30,476 nucleotides of DNA from an uncultured Collinsella sp. (GTDB taxonomy: Bacteria > Actinomycetota > Coriobacteriia > Coriobacteriales > Coriobacteriaceae), in the NCBI GenBank assembly GCA_900544385.1, contig UQVD01000013.1, forward strand, positions 1 to 30,476. The letters run 5' to 3'. Below the pieces are notes generated by a model. It saw only the letters and a program-made list of their open reading frames with translations. It made no database searches and had not been told where the DNA came from. Below, one piece after another: positions 1 to 8,000 of this stretch (position 1 is the first letter of the stretch; each line of letters begins with the position of its first letter). The position numbers and the translations under genes are program-made.

Positions 1-17
1 ATGTGTATAAGAGACAG
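1..17 (+). other. Nextera/Tn5 mosaic-end adaptor remnant (library artefact)
   Basis: Bases 1-17 match the last 17 bases of the 19-bp Tn5 mosaic end used in Nextera libraries (ATGTGTATAAGAGACAG). The sequence is not genomic. It creates false open frames at the left edge starting MCIRDS or MYKRQ, and it truncates the minus-strand gene that runs into it. Confidence 0.97.
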
Positions 18-338
18 CGCCATGACCATGCCAGGGATGCAAAAACCGCACTGCACGGCGCCCACAGCGCCAAAGGCGTACACAAAGGCCTCGCGCACGT
101 CCTCGGGCAGGCCCTCGACGGTCACGATGTTGCGACCGGCGGCAAGAGCGGTGGTCAGCACGCACGCCTTGACGGCTGCACCGTCCACATGGATGGTGCA
201 GGTGCCACAAGCACCTTCGGAGCAGCCGTCCTTGGCGGAATGGATATGCAGGTCGTCGCGCAGGTAGCGCAGCAGCGGTTTGTTTTGGGTCGTCGTGCGC
301 TCGACGCCGTTAACGGTAAAAGTGAATTCCTGTGCCAT
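18..338 (-). CDS. Molybdenum hydroxylase (xanthine dehydrogenase family) 2Fe-2S subunit, C-terminus cut by contig end
   Basis: This is the small electron-transfer subunit of a xanthine-dehydrogenase-type molybdenum hydroxylase. It carries electrons from the Mo site through two [2Fe-2S] clusters. The visible 107 residues start MAQEFTFTVNG and show the plant-ferredoxin-type cluster at Cys39, Cys44, Cys47 and Cys59 (GCSEGACGTC...C). The first half of the second cluster motif is at Cys97-x2-Cys100 (QCGFC). The remaining third of the usual ~155-165 residues is lost where the adaptor begins. The ATG at 338 follows an AAGGG site, 12 nt after the upstream ferredoxin stop. The position next to a ferredoxin, ygfK and ssnA points to a purine or related N-heterocycle substrate. 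The catalytic subunit lies off the contig. The family is certain; the substrate is inferred. Confidence 0.93.
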
Positions 339-350
339 GGTGATTCCCTT

Positions 351-830
351 CTACACGCCGGCGGCGATGCCGGTGCGGTCGTGGATGGCGCCATGCGGGC
401 AGACGACGGCGCACATGCCGCACGACAGGCAATCCGCACCGTCGATATGGGCGCAGTTGTCCTCGATGCGGATAGCGCCGGCAGGGCACTTTTTGGCGCA
501 CATGCCGCAACCGATGCAGCTCGTATCGCAAATCTTACGGGCGATGGCGCCCTTATCGGTGTTGTTGCAGCGCACCAGGATATTCTGGTAGCCGGGAACG
601 AAGGCAATCACGCGCTGCGGGCACGCCATGCCGCACAGGCCACAGCCCGTGCACTTTGAGCGATCCACGCGGGCGATGCCATCGACCAGCGCAATGGCAC
701 CGTGGGGGCAGGCCGTGACGCAGGCGCCACAGCCAATGCAGCCTTCGCTGCAGCGGGCGTCGCCGCCTGCGGAGGCGCAACCGCTTCCGCAGGCAACGTA
801 GGCCACGTTATGTTGAATGGATTTGGCCAT
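351..830 (-). CDS. Ferredoxin-like protein with four [4Fe-4S] motifs
   Basis: The product is a 159-residue soluble iron-sulfur protein with four CxxCxxCxxxCP motifs. These are C31/34/37/41, C60/63/66/70, C105/108/111/115 and C134/137/140/144, arranged as two double-cluster ferredoxin modules joined by a ~35-residue linker. Additional cysteines lie at 14, 18, 27, 88, 101 and 126. There is no signal peptide or membrane segment, so a cytoplasmic electron carrier is likely. It resembles the polyferredoxin part of RnfB-type proteins but lacks their membrane anchor. It sits between ygfK (11 nt upstream) and the 2Fe-2S hydroxylase subunit (12 nt downstream), so it may pass electrons between the hydroxylase and the YgfK flavoprotein. 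That partnership is inferred from position only. Confidence 0.9.
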   Translation of the reverse strand: MAKSIQHNVAYVACGSGCASAGGDARCSEGCIGCGACVTACPHGAIALVDGIARVDRSKCTGCGLCGMACPQRVIAFVPGYQNILVRCNNTDKGAIARKICDTSCIGCGMCAKKCPAGAIRIEDNCAHIDGADCLSCGMCAVVCPHGAIHDRTGIAAGV

Positions 831-841
831 AAGAGACTCGC

Positions 842-3841
842 CTATTTCTTAAGGAGATACGGATAGTTGTCGCGCACAGCCCTGATGGTCAGGCGGACGG
901 CCTCGGGAAGGCCGGTGTTGACGGCATCGACCGAGACGGTGCGGACCGTGCCGGCGACGCGGACCTTAAAGTGGTCCTCGTCCACAGCCAGGAAGCCCTC
1001 GTTCTCGGAGTTCTCCATGTCCTGCTCGCTCCAGAACAGGGTGAGCTTGTCCTTGTAGGGACGGCCCTCCTGGTAGGGGCAGAACACAGCGCAGTTGCCG
1101 CACTCGTTGCACATGCCGTCGACGTGGACGACCTGATGCTTGGCGAGACCCGGCACCTTAATGGCAACGTTGGCGCGGTTGGGGCACACATCGCAGCAGA
1201 CCTCGCACACCGAGCCGCAGCCCAGGCAGCGGGTTTTGGTGCAGTTGCGCTTGTCGCGGCACAGCGACCCCTTGCGCTCGTAGCAGGTGTCCTCGCGACC
1301 GGCCTGAGCATTCTGGTCGGCGTACTTGTTAAAGTCCACACCGGCGATGGCACGGGCGACCTCGGCAGCATCGGCGATAGCCTCGACCACGGTGGCAGGA
1401 CCGCGACGGCAGTCGCCGGCAGCCCAGACGCCCTCGACGCCAGTGGAGGTGGCGGCAAGGCGGCCGCGACGGTCGTGCTCAACGCCCGCGGCATCGTACA
1501 GGCTGGCATCGATGCCCTCGCCCACGGCGCAGATCACCGTGGTGGCGGAAAGCTCGACGGTCTCGCCCGTGGCGACGGGGCTGCGACGGCCGCTTGCATC
1601 CGGCTCGCCAAGCTCCATGACGTCGCAGGTCAGCACGGCGCCGTTAAGCGCCTTGGGGGCCAGCAGCTCGCAGAACTCAACACCATCGGCAAGAGCAAGA
1701 TCAAGCTCTTCCTCGTCGGCGGGCATCTGCTTCTTGGTGCGGCGGTAGACCAGGCGCACGTTCTTCACGCCGGCCAGGCGCTTGGCCACGCGGGCCGCGT
1801 CCATGGCGGTGTTGCCGGCGCCAATGACCACGACGTCCTCGCCCAGCTCGAGCTTCTCGCCCTTCTTGGCGGCCTCGAGGAACTCCAGCACGTCGAGCTC
1901 GGCGCCCTCGCCCAGGCCCGCAGAGCCGGGCATCCAGGCACCGGTGGCCACGACCACGTCGGTAAAGCCCTGGTCCTTGAGCTCGTCAATGGAATCAACG
2001 CGAGCGTTGAGCTGCACCTTGGCGCCAAAGGCTAGGCAGAGCTCGGCATCGTGGGAGATATCGTCGCTCGCGATACGGAACTCGGGAATCACGTGACGGA
2101 CCACGCCGCCGAGCGAATCGCGGGCCTCAAAGATGGTGACGGGCACGCCGGCACGCGTCAGGAAGAACGCCGTCGCCAGGCCGGCCGGGCCGCCGCCGAT
2201 AACGGCAACGTTGCGCTCGCCGTCGTTGGCGATGGCCTGGGCGCGCAGCTTGGGCAGCACGGCGGTCATGGCCTCGCGGGCGGCCTTGAGCTTGCTGGCG
2301 CGAATCTGGGCGCCCTCGGGCTCGTAGAACGCACGCTCGCAGGCACGGCCGCAGGGATGCGGGCAGATGGTGCCGGTAATGAACGGCAGGGCGTTGCGCT
2401 CGATGATGATGTTGAGCGCGTCCTCGTAGCGGCCCTCGTCAACAGCCGCCAGATAGGCGGGAATATCCTGCTGGATGGGGCAGCTCGTGCGGCACGGCGT
2501 GGTAAAGCAGTCGGAAAGCGGGCTCTTGCCGGCGACCTTGCGGTCGGGCAGCGGGCGCAGCGGCTTCTTGTAGAGCGGGTTGGTGAGCGAGTCGGTCTGG
2601 ATTGCGGTCACGGCCTCGAGCGAGACGCCCGCGAACGGCTTGCCATCCAGGTCGGTAAACTCGCCGGCCATCTGGCTAAAGCGCTCGTAGCCACCGGGCT
2701 TGAGCACGTCGGTCGCCAGGGTAACGGGCCAAATGCCGGCATCGTACAGGGCGCGGATGTTGTAGACCGTGGCACCGCCGGAGTAGCTGATGCGCAGTTT
2801 GCCATCGAACTGCTCGGTAATGCGGCGGGCGGCCTCGATGGTCAGCGAGAACAGCGAACGGCCCGACATGTACATCTCGGTGGAGGGCAGCTCGTTCCTC
2901 GTCACATCGACAGGGAAGGTATTGGTCAGCTTGACGCCAAACTCCAGGCCGCGCTCGGCGCACAGGGCAATCAGGCGCTCGAACATAGGCACGGCGTCGG
3001 CCCATTGCAGGTCCTCGCGGAAGTGCGTGTCATCGAAGACGATGTAGTCAAAGCCCAGCTCGTTGAGGCGCTGGCGGGCAAACTCATAGCCCAGCAGTGT
3101 GGGGTTGCACTTGATGTAGGTGTTGAGGCCCTTCTCGGTGATCAGATAGGTCGCGATGCGTTCGATCTCGGCCGGCGGGCAGCCGTGCAGGGTAGACTCG
3201 GTGATGGAGTTGGAGACGCGTGCCGGGATGGACTCGACGAACGCGGCGTCGACATGCTCAAACTTGTCCAGGTTGGCGAGCGCCCATGCGCGGCACTCGT
3301 TCCAGACGTCGGAGCCGCTGGCGTCCTTCATGCCCTCGATGTAGGCGTCGACCTTGGGGCTCTTGATGCCCTCCAGGTCATAACCCACGGACATGTTGAA
3401 GACAAAGCCGTCCGGGCTGCCCAGGCCGTACTCGCGAGCGATCAGGTGGCAGGCAAACCATGCCTTCACGTACTCGGCAAAGGCCTGCGGAACCTCGAGC
3501 TCGGTCGACCACTCGCAGTTGTAGCACTCGTCCTGCGCCACGATGCAGGGCTTGTTCACACACTTGGAGAGCTCCTCGCCGTCCATAACCTGAACGGTCT
3601 TAAGCTCAAAGAAGCGGGAACCAGCCACATAAGAGGCCACGATGTTCTGGGCCAGCTGCGTGTTGGGACCGGCGGCCGGGCCAAACGGAGTCTCGATGCG
3701 CTCGTCAAAAATGGGAAGCGCACCCTCCTGGTTGGTCGTGACCATCTTGCGCACGCCAAAGACGGCGCCCTGAGTCTTGTGCTCCTCGATGATCCAGTTC
3801 ATCAGCTGCGAAAACGGGATCGGCCTCATGATGTCGCTCAT
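842..3841 (-). CDS. ygfK: YgfK-type selenate reductase-like/purine-cluster FAD-Fe-S oxidoreductase
   Basis: The product has 999 residues, close to E. coli YgfK (~1030). Residues 1-430 are the YgfK-specific N-terminal domain, which resembles the flavin barrel of dihydropyrimidine dehydrogenase. Residues 440-530 form a glutamate-synthase/DPYD-type Fe-S helical domain (C445, C450, C454, C493, C497, C501). A FAD-binding domain starts at VIGGGPAG (547-554), with an embedded NAD(P)-binding VVIGAGNTAMD (671-681) and a closing AAGD (807-810). Two C-terminal [4Fe-4S] motifs lie at C872/875/879/886 and C911/914/917/921. Family knowledge ties YgfK to selenium-dependent hydroxylase clusters and anaerobic purine/urate catabolism, and the annotation 'selenate reductase subunit' is historical. 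I chose the ATG at 3841 because AGAGGAG lies just upstream and the protein aligns from MSDIMRPIPF. A longer open frame reaching 3964 is low-complexity leader. Confidence 0.93.
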   Translation of the reverse strand: MSDIMRPIPFSQLMNWIIEEHKTQGAVFGVRKMVTTNQEGALPIFDERIETPFGPAAGPNTQLAQNIVASYVAGSRFFELKTVQVMDGEELSKCVNKPCIVAQDECYNCEWSTELEVPQAFAEYVKAWFACHLIAREYGLGSPDGFVFNMSVGYDLEGIKSPKVDAYIEGMKDASGSDVWNECRAWALANLDKFEHVDAAFVESIPARVSNSITESTLHGCPPAEIERIATYLITEKGLNTYIKCNPTLLGYEFARQRLNELGFDYIVFDDTHFREDLQWADAVPMFERLIALCAERGLEFGVKLTNTFPVDVTRNELPSTEMYMSGRSLFSLTIEAARRITEQFDGKLRISYSGGATVYNIRALYDAGIWPVTLATDVLKPGGYERFSQMAGEFTDLDGKPFAGVSLEAVTAIQTDSLTNPLYKKPLRPLPDRKVAGKSPLSDCFTTPCRTSCPIQQDIPAYLAAVDEGRYEDALNIIIERNALPFITGTICPHPCGRACERAFYEPEGAQIRASKLKAAREAMTAVLPKLRAQAIANDGERNVAVIGGGPAGLATAFFLTRAGVPVTIFEARDSLGGVVRHVIPEFRIASDDISHDAELCLAFGAKVQLNARVDSIDELKDQGFTDVVVATGAWMPGSAGLGEGAELDVLEFLEAAKKGEKLELGEDVVVIGAGNTAMDAARVAKRLAGVKNVRLVYRRTKKQMPADEEELDLALADGVEFCELLAPKALNGAVLTCDVMELGEPDASGRRSPVATGETVELSATTVICAVGEGIDASLYDAAGVEHDRRGRLAATSTGVEGVWAAGDCRRGPATVVEAIADAAEVARAIAGVDFNKYADQNAQAGREDTCYERKGSLCRDKRNCTKTRCLGCGSVCEVCCDVCPNRANVAIKVPGLAKHQVVHVDGMCNECGNCAVFCPYQEGRPYKDKLTLFWSEQDMENSENEGFLAVDEDHFKVRVAGTVRTVSVDAVNTGLPEAVRLTIRAVRDNYPYLLKK

Positions 3842-3989
3842 AATGAGCTCCTCTCTGTAACGCCCGGCGAGACCGCGCGGCGGGCGCAAATACGGTGTAG
3901 CGCTAGCACAGCGCCGGCGACCCCGCGGAGGCCGCCTATACGCGCGTCGGATGCGGCGAAACATCCGACGCGCGTGAATCTACTTGTAA
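3842..3989 (-). promoter_or_regulatory. Structured ssnA-ygfK intergenic leader with a 14-bp perfect hairpin
   Basis: This 148-nt gap contains a perfect 14-bp inverted repeat (3940-3953 with 3962-3975, 8-nt loop) just after the ssnA stop. A smaller stem with an ...AGCGC/GCGCT... palindrome lies around 3899-3912, and a CGCCCG/CGGGCG stem (3861-3866 with 3881-3886) sits directly ahead of the ygfK ribosome-binding site. No U-run follows the 14-bp stem, so it is a poor intrinsic terminator. RNA processing, stabilisation of one cistron or attenuation are possible. Confidence 0.5.
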
Positions 3990-5345
3990 TTAGTAGGCGC
4001 GATCGTTGAGCGTGCTCCAGAGCTTCTTGGACTCAGCCATGGTCCACGCGTTGATCTTGTCCTCATCAATCCCAACGAACTCGCGATCCTTGTACAGGAC
4101 GCGGCCGTTGATGATGGTGGTGCGGCAGTTTTTGCCCATCATGCCAAAGAGCATGTGGCCGTCGATGTTCTCCTCGCTCAGCGGCGTAAAGGGCTTGTAG
4201 TCCATGACGATGACGTCGGCGGCAGCGCCGGCCTCGAGCACACCGAGCTTGCGATCGAAGTACTTGCTCGCCATCTTGGCGTTGTTCTCGAACAGCATGG
4301 TCATGGCCTCGCACCAGCCCACGTTGGGCATGGCGGCGTTGTGGCGCTGAATGATCAGGAAGACCTTAAGGCTCTCGAGCATATCGTGGGTGTAGGCGTC
4401 GGTACCCATGCACACAGGAATGCCGCGGCGGAAGAATTCGAGCACGGGGGCGCAGCCCACGGCGTTGCCCATATTGGATTCGGGGTTGTTGACGAGCCAG
4501 GTGCCGGACTCCTTGACGATATCCATCTCGGCAGGCGTCACGTGGATGCAGTGGCCGAGCATGGTGTCGGGACCCAGCAGGTTGTGCTGCAGCAGGCGCT
4601 CGACGGGGCTGATACCACCGCGGTTGAGGCGGGAATCCCACACGTCGTTCATGCCCTCGCACACGTGGATGTGGAAGCCGGTCAGGCCGTTGTTGGCCTC
4701 GGCCATCTTATCCATGGTCTCGTCCGACAGCGTAAAGGTAGCATGTCCGCCAAACATGGCGGCGATCATGTGGTTGTCGTTATCGCGACGCTCTTTGGCG
4801 GCCCACTGGGCAAACTCGGCGTTCTCGGCAATGGCCTGGTCGCATTTTTCCTGGCCGCGGCGATCAGAGACCTCGTAGCACAGGCACGAACGCATGCCCA
4901 GCTCCTGAGCTGCGTCCTTAATGGTGAAGAGGCTTCCCGGGATCTCGCAGAAGCTCGCATGGTGATCGAAGATTGTGGTGACGCCATCGCGGATGGAGTC
5001 AAGAATCGTGGCATAGGCGCTGGCCTTGGTGCCGTCGAGCGTCAGGTTGTCATCGATCTTCCACCACTGCTGCTCAAGATTCTCCAGGAAGTTGGTGGGG
5101 TTGCAGCCCTTAATGGCAAGGCCGCGGGCCAGACCCGAGTAGATGTGGGTGTGGCAGTTGATAAGTCCGGGCATGATGAGGTTGCCCTGGGCGTCGACGT
5201 ACTCGGCATCCGGGTACTTGGCCTTGAGCTCGCACTCGGGACCTACTTCGACGATCGTATCTCCGTCAATGGCGACCGCACCGTTTGGAATGAACGGGGT
5301 CTGAGCGTTGCGAGTAAAGACGGAACCGTTAGCGACCAGAAGCAT
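3990..5345 (-). CDS. ssnA: SsnA-type metal-dependent amidohydrolase
   Basis: The product is a 451-residue cytoplasmic hydrolase of the amidohydrolase superfamily (E. coli SsnA is 442). Metal ligands are visible: His65 and His67 in NCHTH, His225/His227 in FHIH, His265/His268 in GHCIH and Asp316 in MGTD. The scaffold resembles the chlorohydrolase/guanine-deaminase branch, which deaminates or hydrolyses ring C-N bonds. In this setting the substrate is probably a purine breakdown intermediate. The start at 5345 (MLLVANGSVF) has AAGGGAG 6-7 nt upstream; an in-frame start 18 nt earlier would absorb that site. The gene lies downstream of the permease across a structured 195-nt gap and upstream of ygfK, the order expected of one regulon. 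The exact reaction of SsnA is not settled. Confidence 0.92.
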   Translation of the reverse strand: MLLVANGSVFTRNAQTPFIPNGAVAIDGDTIVEVGPECELKAKYPDAEYVDAQGNLIMPGLINCHTHIYSGLARGLAIKGCNPTNFLENLEQQWWKIDDNLTLDGTKASAYATILDSIRDGVTTIFDHHASFCEIPGSLFTIKDAAQELGMRSCLCYEVSDRRGQEKCDQAIAENAEFAQWAAKERRDNDNHMIAAMFGGHATFTLSDETMDKMAEANNGLTGFHIHVCEGMNDVWDSRLNRGGISPVERLLQHNLLGPDTMLGHCIHVTPAEMDIVKESGTWLVNNPESNMGNAVGCAPVLEFFRRGIPVCMGTDAYTHDMLESLKVFLIIQRHNAAMPNVGWCEAMTMLFENNAKMASKYFDRKLGVLEAGAAADVIVMDYKPFTPLSEENIDGHMLFGMMGKNCRTTIINGRVLYKDREFVGIDEDKINAWTMAESKKLWSTLNDRAY

Positions 5346-5399
5346 GGATGCTCCCTTCAACATCAGGGGCGGGGTTTGACACCTCTGACATGGCGGAGT

Positions 5400-5524
5400 G
5401 CGAAGCGCCGGCCTACACCGGAAACGGGCCCTCTCCCGTCAACGCTTCACCAAAGGGACAAACCCTTTGAAGTGCGGCTTGGCGCCGCATGGCGTCGGCG
5501 GACGAGGCGATGCGTCCGCCGACG
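5400..5524 (-). promoter_or_regulatory. Candidate structured RNA leader of ssnA: three hairpins plus a three-way junction
   Basis: Read on the minus strand, the gap between the permease stop and ssnA contains, in order: a perfect 12-bp hairpin (5513-5524 with 5493-5504), a 6-bp hairpin TGCGGC/GCCGCA (5473-5489), a 7-bp hairpin CAAAGGG/CCCTTTG (5451-5469), and immediately an 8-bp stem GTGAAGCG/CGCTTCGC (5443-5450 with 5400-5407). That last stem encloses two more hairpins, ACGGG/CCCGT (5424-5439) and CCGG/CCGG (5408-5421). The result is a compact three-way junction about 55 nt before the ssnA start. I do not recognise a known riboswitch consensus. A metabolite or metal sensor, attenuator or processing site are all open. 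Confidence 0.5.
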
Positions 5525-5540
5525 AATAGCACCGAATTGG

Positions 5541-6935
5541 TTACTTCTTGCTCTCGGGCAAGACCAGATCCACGGCAGCGTCCTTGGCAGCATCGATGTG
5601 CTGAGCCACGACCGGCGTCTGCGGAAGGATCAGGTTAAGGACAATGGCCATGATGGCGGTGGGGGTTACGGCATTGGAGCCGATGACGGTGGACACCCAG
5701 GCGGGCATACCCTCGCCGGCAAGGCAACCGCTGGCCATCCAGATACCCAGGCCAAAGACGACGGAGGTGCCGACGATAGTGGTAGTGCGCTGCGTGAGGC
5801 CCTCGCGGGTGAACATGCGCACGCCGTTCATGGTGATGGTGCCAAAGACGCCGACGGTCGCGCCGCCGATGACGGGCTGCGGGATAGCGGAAAGGACGGC
5901 AGAGAGCTGCGGGAACAGACCGGCGATGGCAAAGACGGCCGCGATGATCACAAAGACCCACTTGTTGACGACCTTGTTGGAGCAGATGATGCCCACGTTC
6001 TGGCCAAGGGCGCTGGTGGGAAGACCGCCCAGCAGGCCGCCGACCATAGAGGTAAGGCCCTGGGACACGATGGCGCCGGAGAGCTCGCGCTCGGTGGGCA
6101 TACGGTCGATGGAGCCCAGGCAGGCGGCGGAGACGTCACCGATAACCTGGATAGCAACCATGGGGAACACGACGGCGAGGGTAATGCAGACCTCGGGATC
6201 AAACTCGAGCGCGTAGGGCATGAGCTTGGGAAGGGCGAAGACCTGAGCGGTGGCGACGCTGGAGAAGTCGATCATGCCAAAGGGGATGGAGACGATCATG
6301 CCAACGATCATGCCAAAGAACACGGATCCCAGCTTGAGCGTGCCCTTGCCAAAGTTGGCGAGCGCAAAGACCACGGCGAAGGTGATAAGAGCGACGCACC
6401 AGGCCTGCGGGGTGCCCCATAGCGGCGTACCCATACCGCCGGCCATATACTTGACGGCCGTGGGATACAGCGAAACGCCGATGGAGAAGATGACCGTACC
6501 GGTCACGACGGGCGGGAACAGCCACTTGATCTTGCTGTAGGCCAGACCAAAGAGGACCGCGACGGCGCCGCCGACGATCTCGCCGCCCAGCAGAGCGCCA
6601 AAGCTAAAGCCCGAGGCACCCATGGCCTGGAGGGCCGGGAGGAACGCGAACGAAACGCCCATGACGATGGGCAGGCCGCCGCCGATGCGACGGAAGGGAG
6701 CGAAGGCCTGAAGGGCCGTGTCGATTGCCGAAAGAATGAGCGCGACCTGGATGATGTCGGTGCTCTGCTGGCTATTAAAGCCGTAGACGCCAGCCATGAT
6801 GACAGCCGGGGTGATGATACCGGCAAACGAAGCCAGTACGTGCTGAAGGGCACACGGGATCATTTCCTTAACGGGAGGCATGCCTTCACGAGTGAACAGG
6901 GCTTCAGTGCCGTTCGTAACCGTCTCCTGGGTCAT
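5541..6935 (-). CDS. NCS2-family nucleobase (uracil/xanthine/urate-type) permease
   Basis: The product is a 464-residue, very hydrophobic inner-membrane protein with about 14 membrane segments. It belongs to the NCS2/NAT symporters that import xanthine, urate, uracil or other bases with H+ or Na+. The NAT signature region is at 312-321 (QNVGIICSNK). The conserved TM8 region is AIQVIGD (261-267), where Gln263 appears at the position that is usually glutamate. The next block, TERELSG, is typical of the bacterial purine permease subgroup. I chose the start at 6935 (MTQETVTNG) because GGTGG lies 5 nt upstream and the promoter at 7023-7051 gives an ~80-nt leader; a longer frame to 7022 begins at the expected transcription start. 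As the first gene before ssnA-ygfK-hydroxylase it most likely brings in the purine that the cluster degrades. Substrate is inferred. Confidence 0.93.
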   Translation of the reverse strand: MTQETVTNGTEALFTREGMPPVKEMIPCALQHVLASFAGIITPAVIMAGVYGFNSQQSTDIIQVALILSAIDTALQAFAPFRRIGGGLPIVMGVSFAFLPALQAMGASGFSFGALLGGEIVGGAVAVLFGLAYSKIKWLFPPVVTGTVIFSIGVSLYPTAVKYMAGGMGTPLWGTPQAWCVALITFAVVFALANFGKGTLKLGSVFFGMIVGMIVSIPFGMIDFSSVATAQVFALPKLMPYALEFDPEVCITLAVVFPMVAIQVIGDVSAACLGSIDRMPTERELSGAIVSQGLTSMVGGLLGGLPTSALGQNVGIICSNKVVNKWVFVIIAAVFAIAGLFPQLSAVLSAIPQPVIGGATVGVFGTITMNGVRMFTREGLTQRTTTIVGTSVVFGLGIWMASGCLAGEGMPAWVSTVIGSNAVTPTAIMAIVLNLILPQTPVVAQHIDAAKDAAVDLVLPESKK

Positions 6936-7287
6936 TTGACCACCAATCCTCGAAATAGTTGTTTTCGCATCTAACGCTCTATTGTGACGCAGTGCGGGGT
7001 TGAGGTTGTGCCTTCGTTGCATATCGTATTAAAGATGATTCTCATTCTCAATAATAATTTTTTGTTATCATACTATTCTTGAGCTGAGACAATACATTTC
7101 CGCAGGTCAGGAAAGTGTCTGGTCAAAATAACATCTAACTTTTCTTTTGGTCGACCGTTTACCGCCAAATTCCTACCGTTCGTCTGTATTACGCAATGTA
7201 CCTGCGAATATGCGAGATGAGGAATGGCGTGTTACCATGAGAAAAAATTGTTATGAACATTTCCGATTTCACCCCAAGGAGTTGCCC
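6936..7287. other. Divergent intergenic region between permease and regulator
   Basis: This ~350-nt, locally AT-rich stretch separates the two divergent genes. It holds the permease promoter (7023-7051) and the leader of the regulator. I could not identify a convincing plus-strand -35/-10 pair. In-frame upstream ATG codons (for example 7237) exist but lack a well-placed ribosome-binding site. No RNA gene was seen. Confidence 0.6.
7023..7051 (-). promoter_or_regulatory. Sigma-70-type promoter of the permease/purine operon
   Basis: On the minus strand TTGAGA (7046-7051) and TACGAT (7023-7028) are separated by exactly 17 nt. This predicts transcription starting near 7016, about 80 nt before the permease ATG. 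The spacer and -35 overlap a 15-nt element (7037-7051) matching 12 of 15 positions of the Fur-box core TGATAATSATTATCA. An operator for the divergent regulator could equally lie here. Confidence 0.6.
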
Positions 7288-7944
7288 GTGAACGAGACCG
7301 TACGTCGCTTTTTGCCGATGGTCGATTTCCTGGAGCAGATACTCGGTAAGAACAGCGAAATCGTGCTGCACGATTTCTCGGATCCCGACCACGCCATCGT
7401 CGATATTCGCAACGGCATCGTGAGCGGCCGCAAGGTCGGCGGCCCCGCCACCGATCTGGCACTCAAGATCATGCACGACGCCAAGTATCGCGACCTGCCG
7501 TTTATTACGGGCTACGAGGGGCGCGGTGCCGGTGGCAAGACGCTGGAGTCGGCGACGTACTTTATCCGCGAGAATGACGAGATCGTCGGTATGCTCTGCG
7601 TCAACACCGACCTCTCGACCGTGCGCTCCATCAACGCCATGGCGCAGCAGCTCATGGCATGCTTCGACGCTGTGCCCAGGCAGGCGGAGCCTGCGTCTAT
7701 CGAAGTCGAAAGTCTTTCGGAGTCTACACAGGAGCTCATCGACCGCAGCATTACCGAGTTGCTGAGCGCGCGCGGGCTGGATGTAGCGTCGCTTGGTCAG
7801 AGCGACCGCGTGGACGTCATTCGCCACCTCAACGGCAACGGGGTGTTCATGCTCAAGGGAGCCGTGGCCTGCGCCGCCACCGCGCTGGGCATCTCGGAGC
7901 CCAGCGTCTACCGCTACCTGCAAAAAGTCCGCAAGGAAGGCTAA
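7288..7944 (+). CDS. YheO/DauR-like transcriptional regulator (PAS-like domain plus HTH)
   Basis: The product has 218 residues in two parts. Residues ~1-115 are a YheO-like PAS domain (for example FLEQILGKNSEIVLHDF at 14-30 and the NGIVSGRKVG block at 42-51), thought to bind a small molecule. Residues ~145-218 are a C-terminal helix-turn-helix of the DauR type ending ALGISEPSVYRYLQKVRK. The GTG at 7288 is chosen because a perfect AAGGAG sits 6 nt upstream (7276-7281) and the family normally starts right at this point; the frame is open to 7147. It is transcribed divergently from the permease and is the obvious candidate to control the purine cluster, perhaps sensing a purine intermediate. Activator or repressor role cannot be told. 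Confidence 0.9.
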   Translation: MNETVRRFLPMVDFLEQILGKNSEIVLHDFSDPDHAIVDIRNGIVSGRKVGGPATDLALKIMHDAKYRDLPFITGYEGRGAGGKTLESATYFIRENDEIVGMLCVNTDLSTVRSINAMAQQLMACFDAVPRQAEPASIEVESLSESTQELIDRSITELLSARGLDVASLGQSDRVDVIRHLNGNGVFMLKGAVACAATALGISEPSVYRYLQKVRKEG

Positions 7945-8000
7945 CCCGCTGATTCCTTGGGAGCGGAGGAAAACGGATCATTTTTGTCGCATCGCTTGAC

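Noticed and set aside
842..3841. Selenocysteine (UGA) codon in ygfK
   Set aside because: The reading frame is continuous with no internal UGA. Selenium in these systems is a labile cofactor of the hydroxylase, not coded in YgfK.
3940..3975. Intrinsic terminator after ssnA
   Set aside because: The stem is strong but no U-tract follows on the minus strand, and ygfK continues in the same direction.
5400..5450. Purine riboswitch (three-way junction near a purine gene)
   Set aside because: The junction strands and loop-loop kissing bases of the purine aptamer are absent, and the closing stem leads into an unrelated tail. Kept only as an unassigned structured leader.
2051..6422. Long plus-strand open frames opposite ygfK, ssnA and the permease (up to ~750 codons)
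   Set aside because: They are antisense shadows caused by GC-rich third codon positions. They lack family motifs, while the minus-strand proteins are clear.
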